Assembly (NCBI GenBank): GCA_013180625.2
Contig: SNVD02013981.1
Location: 1 to 64,000, forward strand
Origin: Boswellia sacra
Taxonomy: Eukaryota > Streptophyta > Magnoliopsida > Sapindales > Burseraceae
Reading direction: 5' to 3'
DNA: 64,000 nt
Position numbers and translations under genes: made by a program. Below are positions 36,526-47,698 of this stretch, one piece after another; position 1 is the stretch's first letter, and each line of letters begins with the position of its first letter. The notes under the pieces are model-generated. The model was not told the DNA's origin. It ran no database searches and saw nothing but the letters and a program-made list of their open reading frames with translations.

Positions 36526-39500
36526 TTTTTTAAATTTTCACCACAAAGTCTTTTAACAACTGTATAAAATTTTTGAGCTAAGCAATATTTTCATGTACTG
36601 AAGTGGTCCTGTTTTCATATCTTTTATCGCTAGTGCCGGCTCAAGCATTCTTGGGGCCTCAGGCGAAAATGAGAAAATAGTTTTTTTGATATTTAATATA
36701 AATAATTAAATAAATTTCACTAAAATGATAACTTTTTTTTAAAAATTATCAAAATTTTATTATTATTGTTTTACTCAACTACAAAATTTTTGTTAGTATA
36801 AATTTATTATTTTATTCACATATTTATCAAGAGGCTTTGTTTTAAGGTTGAACTAATTTTCTAAATATATATTTTCATAATTTCTCTTATTTAGGGTCAT
36901 ATTTTCTAATAGACATGTCTAAAACTAAACAGGAAATGAATAAATAAAATTACATTGATAAAAAAATAATAATAAGAGTAATTATGGAAATTGAAATTTT
37001 ACAGAGATAACATATTATTGTTGTTAGTAATATTAGGAGAATAAGAAACTTTGAATATTTAATAGAGTTATAACAATAAGTTTATAATATAAATAAATAA
37101 TGCATATAAAGTTAAGAGCTTTAATTCATATATTAATGTTTGATTATTTTTAATACTATGTATCAATTGTAATATTGGTTTTTCTTTATGAAATTTTAAG
37201 ATACATTTTATATACATTCATTATAGATATTTGAGGAAACCATTTAACTTTGTATTTTAGTTAAAATTAAATTCTTGCAATAATTTCTTTTGAAAAAAAT
37301 TAGATAATATATAAAAAATTTTGAAAAACAAATATTTCGTAATTCATTGTAGGCTTACATTAAATATAGGTCTTAAGAATTTAAATAAAAATTCAGGATC
37401 TTATCTGAATCTGAGGTTTGGGACCTTAATTAATGATATAGCAAAAACTTTTGGGGCCTTGTTGACTTTAAGATTTGGAACCTTGACGATGCATCATCAA
37501 CATTTGGGGCCCTTGGTGATTGCCTCACTCCCTAAGTTATAGGAATACTTTATTGCACATGTTAATTATCTAAAATAGCATTGACTGTTTCACCATAATA
37601 TAGTGTGAGTGTATTGTATTCACATCGATATTGTTCATGACTCTAATTCTTGAATATTACTAAGTCGTGATGTATATACTTGATGATAATAATAATAAAT
37701 AAATGAATGAATAAACCATATTATGTGTATTTATTTTCATTTGCTAAATTCGTTACCGTTGAATTCTAAATGATGTTGTTCATTTGCCAATGGTAAAGTT
37801 TCAATAACCAAAAATCGTTGTGTTTAGTTAATATATATATCGTTTTGATCATTATGAAAGAGATATAAATCAGACAGACAAAAGTGGTTAACGTCTGGGA
37901 GAAAAGTAGTTGGATATTGCTTTGCAGATAAAGACATCAAATAGTTAACAATTTGCGTTTGGTGACTGATTTTTAATCAGTAAATAAATCAAGCTCGCTG
38001 AAAAATAGTAGATAAAAATAAACCCCTTTATGGATTAATTAATAATATATGTATTCTGAACAAAGCATGTATAAAATTCTGCCATTGCTGACTCTAAAAC
38101 CTCCGTTCATTTCCGTGCGTGTGGCTATTCCTTTTTCCATACATAACAGCATTTCAAAATCTTTGACACCCAGCTCGTAGTATATATATCGACAAAATTT
38201 TTAATGGTCTTATATATTGAAGATTTTATTAATAAAATGAATTTGGTAATTAAGAAGTCCGTTACAAAGGACTCATGGAAAAATGTAAATTTAAATATAT
38301 ATTTTAATTAGGTAAGCTTAACACTTATTAGTTTATGAGGCGGCTACATATGACCTTTTTTCATTAATTAATTCAAATGGAGTGTACGACTTATGTCTCC
38401 ATTTGTCCACCTCAGAGATATTGTCGTCTAAAGAATATAACTTTTTCAACGGTGAGTTGACTTGTCAGTAAAGTTAATTGCATATCAAGAAGATCAAGAG
38501 AGGCGTCAATTATATTAAAAAGTTGATAGATATAAAAACAACATCAAATCTTACTAATCGATAGAAGTCTGAGTAAAGTGTACATATAGTTATATATATC
38601 TATTAATTGTGTCTGCCTTCATTGTATATAACAAAAATCTAACCGAGAAAAAGGTACGATACCATATACATCTAGAAGATAGCTTCATTTACAATGAACA
38701 TTGACATGCAATCTACTGATAAAAGTAATAAATTAATTCCCAGTTAATGAATGTGTGAAACAAATTAATCACAACCACTCCATGCATTAATTTCTCGACA
38801 TGCATATGTACCAAAAAAATTAGGATTGAAGGCTTTGGTTCCTCGCTCCAAAAAAGTCTAATAATCTTTTATAGTTAATTGATTGATTAAGTTTTCAATT
38901 GTAAGAGATCAAGGATGTGCTTTGGTTAATTGCAACATATATCTAGTCATTACGCTTTCACGTTAATGTGCATATTCTTTGTGAATATACACCGTAACAG
39001 AACTATATATTTGATTTCTCTTTTACCAAAAAACATGCACTTCAACTGGCTTTTATTTTCTCCCAAAGTACCAATTCATTCATATTCATATATCTTCAAT
39101 AACGTGTTTGAGAGTTTCTAAATAGAACGTTTTCATTAATAACAGTATATCATACTATGTGGGAAAGTATAGTTTAAAATTATGGTCGGAACAGCTTAGA
39201 GTGAGCACTCAATTTGGATTCAATACCTCACATGGATACCACACTTTTGGGCAGTTAATTTGCATTGCCTGTGGTATAACCTCATTGTTTGGTTACAGAA
39301 GAAGAGTAAGGTCCCAACTAACCTCTGATACACTCACGGATACAAGTCAGCTCTAGGCTAATTGAAAATGAAATGAATCATAGATTACATCTGAAAAACC
39401 ATTAATTATGAGCAATATTTCATTCTATTCTCGATCATATTATTGAATTATTCAAGACATTTTAGACAATTAATTATATGTTCACTAGCATCCAATAGTG

Positions 39501-39600
39501 ATGACTTTGAGATATGAACCAGGACCGCTTCAATATATCATTATTTTACCTAGTTGAGAATTTGTATTTGGTTGCCAAAGATAGCTCATGATGAAAATTA
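36526..39600. other. Non-coding sequence between GLP2 and GLP3
   Basis: No gene seen. 36630-37540 looks like an old non-autonomous DNA element: GTGCCGGCTCAAGCATTCTT and GGGGCCTCAGGCG at its left, and several spaced TTTGGGGCC copies near 37400-37520 at its right. No clear inverted ends or target duplication were found. The remainder is AT-rich; frames such as 38930-39121 and 39159-39356 are not convincing. Confidence 0.4.
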
Positions 39601-39615
39601 AAAACAAATAGCCAT

Positions 39616-39782
39616 CGAAGACTTGCCAAGTCTTTGACATCTGCTTCGAGCGAGAAACAATGAAGACTAGTTTAATGGTTCATATCTATAAATAGAATAG
39701 CTTACTTTACAGCATATCTCATCCCTCACCAAGCAATACTACATGAATATCATAGAGAGAACCTAGCTAGTTAACAATCAAA
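39616..39782 (+). promoter_or_regulatory. GLP3 promoter block with TATA box
   Basis: It contains a short inverted repeat AAGACTT-GCC-AAGTCTT (about 39619-39635), a TTGAC core, and TATAAATAG at 39687-39695, about 90 bases before the ATG. The same order of motifs occurs ahead of GLP1 and GLP2, so this is a conserved family promoter. Confidence 0.6.
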
Positions 39783-39896
39783 ATGAAAGGTTCCCTTTTG
39801 GCTTTTGCTTTCCTAGATTTGGCTTCCTCTTTTGCCTCTGCTGAAGACCCAAGCCCTCTTCAGGACTTCTGTGTAGCTCTGAATGACCCCGTGTAT

Positions 39897-41322
39897 TGAT
39901 AGGTGTCTATTTATGTATTACTTTCATATCAATTTGTCCATGTTTCTTTGCTATATTCCTTGGTATTTTTATGGTTTTGTGTGGTTTTGATGTTTGTAGG
40001 AGTTTTGGAGCAACTTGCACAAAAATGGAGTAAAACCCTTCATTTTCACCTCTGCTAGTCAGTGATCTTCTCGGATTTAATTGTATTGATATACAATGAC
40101 CCGATGACATATTATATATCGTTGGAAAGCTCTCAAAGTCTATTTTCTAGAGAAATTTACGGTTTATAAATCCATTCAGTGTACCAAAAGTTGTAATCAA
40201 AACAGTATGAGAAGTATAGAAATGTAATTCTACAAATCACTGTAGCATGTATAATACGGAACACTGTAGCAGATTACTGTAGCAGAGTATTTAAACACAT
40301 TTTAGGGTTTTATTTTGACAACTTGAAGAGGGAAAAACGTGGGAGGAGGCTGCATTTCTGGATTTCTCTCATCCCTTGGAGTTCTTGAAGAGAAAGAAGA
40401 TTTTGAAAGAGGAGGAACTACAATTCCAAGAAGATTCATCTACAAAGAAGATTTTCAAAGAATTTGCTAAGTTCTTTCTTTCCTTTTCATTTCTGGAATT
40501 TCTCTGTATTGTATTTGTTATTCTGATTGAATATGTGTAACTAAATCTGAATTGGTTGAGGGTGATTTCAAAGCCCTTGATATGGATTTTGTGAGTTTAT
40601 TGTATAAGAAATTGTTATCCAATTCTCTAATTGAAGTTGCTTGTATTTTCCCATATCTAATGCTTATGATTCCTTGCTGATTGTATTTGGAATGGCCAAC
40701 TGAATATAATCTGGTTGTTGTCTATTGCTAGAGTAGAAATCTTGATCCGTAATTGTCTTGAATTTCTAATCCTTCGTAGCAAAATTGTGATCAGAGATTG
40801 CAATTGGAGAATACAACCTAAGTTAAATAATCCGAGCTTGTGTGTTTATTGCTTAGATCATCCTTTCTTTCTTATCGTAATGCATCCATTGAATTAAATT
40901 TAGAGAGCTTGTTCTAGGTTGTTTAATGGATAGAGATTAAATAAAGAGCCTGTTTTATTTAACAACAAAGTAAGGAAAGATTAGGATAACAGAGCTTGTT
41001 GTTATCTACGGTTGATAATTTCACTGGTGTAATTGGATGACAATTCTATAATTAATTCGCAAATCCATATCTTGTGGTAGAGAATAATCCCTTAACCAGA
41101 TTTCTTTCATTGTGTATCTCTCAATTGATTTAACTTTGTATTGTATTATTCTTCATTTGCTTTCGTATTGAGTTTAGTTAATCAATCAACAAAACCCCCC
41201 ATTTATTCTGTTTTCGCTTTCGAATAACAAATTTAATTAGAATTAATCCTCGTGGGAACGATATCTTACTCATCACTTTATTACTTGTGCGACTAGTATA
41301 CTTGCTAGTTTCAAGCGCATCA
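39897..41322 (+). repeat. Athila 5' LTR (1426 bp)
   Basis: It begins TGATAGGTGTC and ends GAGCGCATCA-like (AAGCGCATCA here). It aligns end to end with 47699-49124, which has the same length. I count four differences in the first 90 bases and fewer in most later stretches I compared. Confidence 0.92.
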
Positions 41323-41328
41323 AGTTTT

Positions 41329-41346
41329 TGGTGCCGTTGCCGGGGA
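41329..41346 (+). other. Athila primer binding site (tRNA-Asp type)
   Basis: TGGTGCCGTTGCCGGGGA lies six bases after the LTR. It differs by one base from the Athila/Tat consensus TGGCGCCGTTGCCGGGGA, which is complementary to tRNA-Asp. Confidence 0.85.
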
Positions 41347-41434
41347 TTGATTTTCTAATCGATTTGTTATTTTGTTTTCATTGTTGATTCGTATTTTTTT
41401 GTTTTTCTTTTTTGATTGCTTGTGTTTAGACGAC

Positions 41435-43453
41435 ATGGCAGTAAACTTTCATCAATTCAGTGGCGGTTTTGAGCCACAACTACCATGGAGAGTAAATGAG
41501 GTAAGCACTCCGAACGTTGAACAACAACTTTTTGAGTTAACTTCTCTTGTGGAAAACATGGCTGTAGGACATATGCAGAAATCTTATGCATGTGAGGTAT
41601 ATTCTACCATGGAGCAACCAATCGACATGTATCCAACTTTTCAAGGAGATATGGAACAAGCTAATGCCATGGATGGATTTCCAGGACAAACAAGGCAATG
41701 GTATGATCCCTTCTCTAACACTTACAATGCTGGATGGGAAGATCACCCTAATTTCAGTTACTGGAATCATCAACCAATTGTCCCAAATGCCATACCAAAT
41801 CAACTACAAGGTTTTAATCAACCTAGAGTGCAGCAACCATTTCAAATGCAACCACCACCAATGCCACAACCAGCACCACAACCAACTCTAGAAAACTCAA
41901 GTGTGTCACTCCAGGATATTGTTAATGAACTTGCCACTAACACAATGCAATTCCAGCAGGAAACTGGGGCAAGTATCCAAAACCTGGCAAATCAAATGGG
42001 ACAATTGGCCACTAGCATAAGCAAATTCGAGGGCCAAGGCTCAGAAGAATTATCTTGTCAAACGGTGATCAATCCAAGAGAGAATTCTTGTGCGATAACT
42101 TTGCAAAATGGAGAACAATTAGATGTCCTGCCAAAGAAATCACAAACTGATGAAGGAGATGACACCACTTCCACCATGAACAAAACACTGACTTCTCAGG
42201 TAAATCCTATAACTCCCATTCCTTCATATGTTTCTCCTCCACTTTTTCCCAGTAGATTTGCAAAATCGAAAAAGGAGGAACAAGAACAAGAAATCCTGGA
42301 AACTTCTCACAAAATCGAGGTAAATATACCACTTCTAGATGCTACCGAGCAAGTACCTTGTTATACAAAATGTCTCAAGGAGTTATGCACCAGCAAGAGA
42401 AAGTTAAAAGGGAATGAGAAAGTAAGTGTGGGGGAAAATGTTTCAGCTGTACTACAAAGAAAAAATCCTCCGAAATGCAATAATCCAGGTACGGTCACCA
42501 TTCCATGAACCATTGGTAAAACCAAGTTTGAAAGAGCTATGTTAGATTTAGGAGCATCTATTAATGTCATGCCATATTCTATTTATGCTTTTTTAAATCT
42601 TGGACCTTTTGCGAAAACTGGTATTACCATTCAACTTGCTGATCATTTTAATGCATATCCCAAAAGAGTCGTGGAAGATGTGCTTGTGCAGGTGAATCAA
42701 TTGGTTTTCCCAGCAAACTTCTATGTCCATGAAATAGAGAATGAGACATCTCCTAATCCAACTCCGATTCTTTTAGGGAGACCATTCTCGAAAACTGTTA
42801 GAACCAAGATTTATGTTCATGATGGCACTCTTATCATAGAGTTTGATGGCAAGGTGATATGTTTCAATATTTTTGAGGCAATGAGGTACTCTAGTGACTT
42901 ACATTCGGTTTTTGCAGTTGACGTTGTTGATTCTTTGCCACAACAATACTTTGAGTTAACTCGCAAGAATGGATTGGATGTAGCTATTAGTGAGCACATA
43001 GGGACAGAAAATTCTAAGGAATCAAGAATTTTGATACAAGTGTCTAAAAAAGTGAAGGAAGCTCTGGCAAGCTTAGATGAGACTATAGCCATAACCATAA
43101 GCAGGTATGATGTTTCGTATATTGAATTATCTTTATCTAATGAGAAACTTTTTCATTCTGTGATGAAGGCCAATACCGTAGAGCTTAAGTCACTTCGAGA
43201 TCATTTGAATCATGGATTCTTGGGTGAGAATGGTACTTTGCCAATTATAATAGAAATGGGCCTTGCACCAATACAAGAAGTGAAACTCGTCCAAGTACTT
43301 AGAGATCACAAAACGGCTATTGGGTTGACAAGTGCTCACATTCAAGGCCCAGCCATATGCGTGCACCATTTCTTGTGGAAAGAAGGATCCAAGCCCACTA
43401 GTGAAGCACATCGAATATTGGATCCTCCCATGATGGAACCAACGTCGGGCTGA
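41435..43453 (+). pseudogene. Athila gag-protease remnant
   Basis: Two blocks in different frames relative to an ordinary gag-pol. The first (41435-42508) starts MAVNFHQFSGGFE, is rich in Gln and Pro, and ends with the linker KRKLKGNEKVSVGENVSAVL. A TGA at 42506-42508 stands where Athila proteins usually have Cys (IP-stop-TIG). The second block continues through KFERAMLDLGASINVMPYSI, the aspartic protease active site (DLGAS in Athila). It then has PILLGRPF and goes on to the region just before reverse transcriptase (LRDHKTAIG), ending at 43451-43453. The N-terminal capsid part and zinc knuckle of a normal gag are absent. An upstream ATG at 41372 gives only a hydrophobic leader and was not chosen. 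Confidence 0.83.
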
Positions 43454-43897
43454 GGACGTTAAACCAAGCGCTTATTGGGAGGCAACCCAATGTTTCTGAA
43501 AAATAAATAAAAAAAAGAAAAGAAAAATAAAATAAGGTAATAATGATCAATTTTTGTGTCTCAAGGAGATTCCTTTCGTAGACCATCAAATTGCCCAGGT
43601 TTTATCTCTCTTTGCCATCTGTCTTATTTGTTTTTATATTTTTTTACTTGTTTTTGACTTTTGTTTGTTATTGTGTTGTTATCTCTTTTATGTGTCTTTA
43701 GTTTCTTTTCTGCTCTTTTCTTTTCGTTTCTTTTGTTTAATTTGATTATTTCGTACTTTGTGCTCATTTGTGCAACAGCTTGAGGAAACACCGAAACAAG
43801 AATTGAAGCCATTGCTTGAAAGTTTGAAGCGTGCATATCTTGGAGAAGAATAGACTCAAACGAATTACTGGTAATATCTTTCCTTTTCTCCTCTTCA
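43454..43897 (+). other. Athila post-pol leader
   Basis: The conserved Athila text GACGTTAAACCAAGCGC and GGGAGGCAACCC is followed by a long T-rich stretch. Frames here are low-complexity. It marks the join between the truncated pol and the accessory genes. Confidence 0.6.
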
Positions 43898-44386
43898 ATG
43901 GATGCCGATATCTTTCTGTCGAACCTTCGTAAATATTTTCCTTCACTTTCTGAAAATGTTGTGTTTAAAATTTATAAAGTACAGATGACTAGGCTTTGGG
44001 TATTGATGCTCTTAAATCTGCCTGTGGATATCCGATGGTTTATCGAAGCCAAGGTGAGATTGTCCGGTGAGCCTGACATTAATCTTGCAAAATACATACC
44101 TGGTCTAGGAAAGAGCTACTACGCCAAGAGGCGAAGAGCGAAAAGGTTACAAGTATGTTATAAATGTGCTAGATGGAATTGTAACCAGACTTGTCGTTCA
44201 TTAGGTTTTGCGTCCAGGAATAGAGAAGATAAACTTTCATTTATTAAGAATGGGTTGAGTAATGAGTCTCTGGATAATGTTTTGTTAACTCTCGAGTCAC
44301 ATTCTTGTGGACTTGTTCAGCGTGAATTGCTTAATCTATGGACACAATTTCGTGATGAATTGCAGTGTTATAGTCAGGGAATCTGA
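43898..44386 (+). CDS. Athila accessory ORF with carlavirus-like cysteine-rich nucleic-acid-binding motif
   Basis: This 162-codon frame is intact, starting MDADIFLSNLRKYF. Its middle has a hydrophobic turn LNLPVDIRWFIEAK (about residues 39-52), then GLGKSYYAKRRRAKRLQ (about 69-85), an Arg/Lys-rich patch. A Cys cluster CYKCARWNCNQTC (about 87-99) follows, with Cys spacing of 2, 4 and 3 residues. The order LPVDI, then a GxS-Y-A-RRRRA-like basic patch, then CxxC is the plan I know from the small cysteine-rich proteins of carlaviruses and relatives, which bind RNA and can affect silencing. The tail, residues 100-162, matches nothing I know. It lies inside the retroelement, between the truncated pol and the LOG copy. 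The similarity rests on a short core. A host zinc-finger fragment or an Athila-specific protein are alternatives. Confidence 0.5.
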   Translation: MDADIFLSNLRKYFPSLSENVVFKIYKVQMTRLWVLMLLNLPVDIRWFIEAKVRLSGEPDINLAKYIPGLGKSYYAKRRRAKRLQVCYKCARWNCNQTCRSLGFASRNREDKLSFIKNGLSNESLDNVLLTLESHSCGLVQRELLNLWTQFRDELQCYSQGI

Positions 44387-44682
44387 CTAAAAACGACCCT
44401 GTTTGCCAGTTTATAAGAAAACTGGATGGGAAGCAAATCCTCGACTCATAGAAGGCATTTTAGCTGTTACTAGACGTAAAACCAGAGGAAGATGTGAGCC
44501 ACAATCACAACTACTTGTATATTTGAATGTGTGTTATTGTTGTCGAATTTTATTTTTTTTTCTTGTTTCGTTTGATCTGATTATCAATGTTGTTTTTGTG
44601 TTGTTGTTATTTGTTGATTTTGTTTTTTTTAATTTCAAGTTTTCTTTTTGACAAACCATATGACTACCCTAGGGCATAAGTA
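44387..44682 (+). other. Spacer between accessory ORF and repeat array
   Basis: A short frame from 44403 (PVYKKTGWEANPRLIEGIL) gives a basic peptide and then a hydrophobic, T-rich run. It could be a second piece of accessory coding sequence, but nothing identifies it. Confidence 0.3.
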
Positions 44683-44880
44683 CACGTGGGAGACAAGTGT
44701 GGAGGTTTTGTCAACCTCCACCGAAAGTATATCTCTACTTTTCATGCTTCACGTGGGAGACAATTATAGCGGTTTTGTCAAACCCCGCCGAAAGTATATG
44801 TCCATTTTCTATGCTTCACGTGGAAGACAAGTGTGTAGGTTTTGTCAAACCCCGCCGAAAGCATATCTAATTTTTTCAAA
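44683..44880 (+). repeat. Three 67-bp tandem repeats with hairpin potential
   Basis: Units start with CACGTGG at 44683, 44750 and 44817. In the first, GTGGAGGTT and AACCTCCAC form a perfect 9-bp stem around TTGTC. In the next two the stem is imperfect (GGTTTTGTCAAACC within GC-rich ends). The 67-bp period is not a multiple of three, which argues against a coding role for the overlapping frame 44648-45001. A fourth, weaker CACCGAAA block follows at about 44921. Confidence 0.82.
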
Positions 44881-45074
44881 TCTTGGGGCGATAAATCTGC
44901 ATCGAGCAACCCCCACCGAAATTATGTCCCCATGTGTTAAATTTGAGAGTTTTATGTGTGTATATATCTATTCTCCATATTTTCAAATGTCATTATTATA
45001 ACCTGTCTTGCACTTGAAAAGCATATTACCTAACTTGCATCATTGTCTTACACAAAGTTAGAGTATTTTTAGAA

Positions 45075-45682
45075 ATGGAGAAAACACCAATTCGACGATC
45101 CCAAAATATATGTGTATTTTGTGGATCACAATTTGATAAAGATGGAGAGTTTACAACAGCAGCTCTTGATCTTGGTAGGACATTAGCTGCGAGGGGTATT
45201 CATTTGATTTATGGAGGGGATAGTCTTGGGTTAATGGGGTGTGTGTCGACAGCTGCATCCCTAGGAGGGAGCAAAGTTCTCGGCATTATTCCTAAACCAT
45301 TAGCTGTATGAGATATCGTAGGCAATACAATCGGGGAAGAGTTACAAATCTCTAGCATGCATGAGCGTGTTGCACATATGGTTGTTAAGTCTGATACATT
45401 TATAGCTTTGCCTAGTGGTTATGGTACATTAGAGGAGATATTTCAAATCACCTCTTGGGCACAGCTAAACATCCATCGGAAACCCATTGGTTTGTTAAAT
45501 GACAATAATTTTTTTGATGGTTTGTTGTCCTTTCTTGATCAAGCTGTAGAAAAAAACTTCATCTCACCGTCGGCAAGGCAAATCCTGGTTACGGCTTCAA
45601 CTGAGGGGAGTTAATTGATAAACTCCAAGAATTCGTCTATTCGCCTGATCCAACAACGGCTCGGATAGATTGGTTTGGATAA
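45075..45682 (+). pseudogene. Intronless LOG (cytokinin riboside 5'-monophosphate phosphoribohydrolase) copy
   Basis: LOG enzymes release the active cytokinin base from its nucleotide in the cytosol. The frame starts MEKTPIRRSQNICVFCGSQF and keeps the order of LOG blocks: CVFCGS, IHLIYGGDSLGLMG, VLGIIPK, MHERVAHM, FIALPSGYGTLEE, TSWAQLNIHRKPIGLLN and FISPSARQILV. The signature PGGxGTxxE reads PSGYGTLEE, and GGGS reads GGDS. Lys after MHER is Val. There is no intron in about 600 bases, whereas plant LOG genes usually have several, so this looks like a cDNA-derived copy. An in-frame TGA (45309-45311) breaks it where a basic residue is usual. A small indel near 45606 shifts the last part (LIDKLQEF, ending IDWFG, TAA 45680-45682). 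Length is about 200 codons, close to the family norm. Confidence 0.88.
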
Positions 45683-47680
45683 GGCAATAAAAGGCGTAGA
45701 CTAGATTTAACGCTCCATCTGTAATCTCTATCTATTGGTTTGCTTCGTTTTTGTTTACTTTCTTTTTAGTGTGTTTATTTGAGATTTTTCATATCATTTC
45801 TTTTGAGTTTTTTTTCAGGTTGTTTCTTTCGTCCCAGGTAATATTTTCTAATCTCGGTTTTTAGAGTGGTGGCTTAAAAAGTTCAAGTTCTCTTGAAACG
45901 CATTCTGGATCTCTTCAATCCATAATTGCTGAATAAGGAGGCAAACTTCTAAACTTTTTAGACCCATTCTAACTGACTTGTTTGTGTTTGCTGATTTGTT
46001 GGACTTTATTATTTTCTGAGTAAGTTTAGTTTTATGTAATTTCGAGTTGTTGTGTGTTTTTGTCTTTATCAGTTTCGATTTGAAAAAAAAAAAAACCATT
46101 GTGGAAAAACCTGAGAATGGCAGAATATGGGGTTTCCTTAACTCTTGAAACACATTCTCTCTAAATAAATCTGTATTTTGTTTATTTCATGTTGTTTGAA
46201 GTGTCTTGTTTCTTGTTTTATTCTTCATAATAAAGGTATATAGGCTGGAAACCTTAAGTCTGCGGGCTACTGGTCCTAAGGATTGTTGAAATATACAATC
46301 TTGACTCAGGTGTAACAACGCCACGTACCTCTTTTCTTGCATTTTGTGGGTCGATGATAAGATAATGATTGAATTAAGAATAACTCTTGGAAATGATAAA
46401 TGATGCATGGATCTGTGTGCTTGAAATGTTTATTGGTTTTCGCTTTGCTTTTGATTCCTTGCGCAACATTGATCACTGAGCTATTATCACTGAGTTATTT
46501 GTTCACTTAGAGAAAGTTTATGTAATTTAAATGTTTCTTCAGATTTCAATGAATTCTAGAACTTGTTTGATGGTCACTCGAGGCGAAATCCTAGACTGTG
46601 CAACATTGGGTAAATGATTTAGGCCATCTTTGGACCGTTTGAGCCTTAATAGCCAACCTTGACTGAAATTGATCCCTAGTTACCCCTTTGAGCCTCTGTA
46701 AGCCTTTTCTTTGTTAACTCACTAAAAGATTTCCTAACCTCAAATGAAGTTGTTCCAAACAGTTTATCCCTTACCTACGAGCATGTAGATCATTCACAAT
46801 TAAATTCTGAGCTATGTTCTGGTTTTGGGAAGTGAGAGGAGGTTGGGATGTGTTATGAGCAATGCAAGTGAGTTCTATTATGTTTGTAAAAAAAAAAAGA
46901 AAAAAAAGTCAATCTGTACTTATCGTCCACGTACTTACACATTGAGGACAATGTGTTGTTTAAGTGTGGGGGAGGGGAATTGTAATAAAAAAAAGAAAAA
47001 AAAGAAAAAAAAGAACAAAAGAAGAAGAATAAGAGATCTATACCCTTAAGTGTTCTTAAAAAGAATGAAACAACAAAGTGTGGGGGTGTAGTTTTCTTTT
47101 GTTTTTTGCAAAAAAAAAAAAAAAGATTAAGTGTTCCAAATAAGTTTGGGGGAGTAACCTGGTGAATTGAAATGAAGTTGTGTTATAGGGTTGAGCTCTA
47201 CATAGTCTTGAATGATTTATGTGTTTGTGGGTGATTTGAGCCAAATTATTATCCTTTATCATACCTTCCCCAAGCCAAACGTTAGAAGCTTAATAAAGTC
47301 CTACTTGATCCTTGGTGTTGTGCATGTCTACATTAGTGGAGAGTGACTTGAAAAGTAGGCCTATTGAGTTCATTTATACACACATCTTCAATATTAAATA
47401 TGATTCATTTTTATGCATAAACTCATCTGGGTTACAAGTGATTAGGTGAGAATTGCTCTACACACACACACTTGAGGAATTGAAGTGAAGCGAAACTAAT
47501 CTTTGAGATGAAATTCTTGATCAAGTGCATTATTTTGAAGTTTTCCTTGGGTTATAATTAAGTACAATCTTTGAGGCCTATTTGCAAGTTGAAGCATTTG
47601 TGTGTGTTTTAATTTTTCTTTGATTCTGTTTCGGTTTAGTTTTGTTTCGTATCATTTTAGTTGCTCGAGGACTAGCAAAG
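45683..47680 (+). other. Athila 3' non-coding region
   Basis: No coding domain seen. It includes the block GTATATAGGCTGGAAACCTT (about 46237) with AACAACGCCACGTACC about 80 bases on. From about 46960 come several AAGTGTGGGGG or AAGTTTGGGGG blocks (46959, 47078, 47143, 47682) between A-rich runs. Only the last, just before the LTR, sits where a polypurine tract should prime plus-strand synthesis; the others may be reserve tracts. Confidence 0.55.
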
Positions 47681-47698
47681 TCTAAGTGTGGGGGAATT

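Noticed and set aside
41537..41803. Minus-strand frame opposite gag
   Set aside because: Shadow of the gag-protease coding sequence.
44648..45001. 117-codon open frame across the hairpin repeats
   Set aside because: The 67-bp repeat period is not a multiple of three, so repeats fall in different frames; no domain is seen.
45075..45682. LOG copy as bacterial horizontal transfer
   Set aside because: Blocks such as WAQLNIHRKPIGLLN fit plant LOG proteins, and the setting inside a retroelement explains the lack of introns.
46825..47049. Lysine-rich frame
   Set aside because: Translation of A-rich tracts in the Athila 3' non-coding region.
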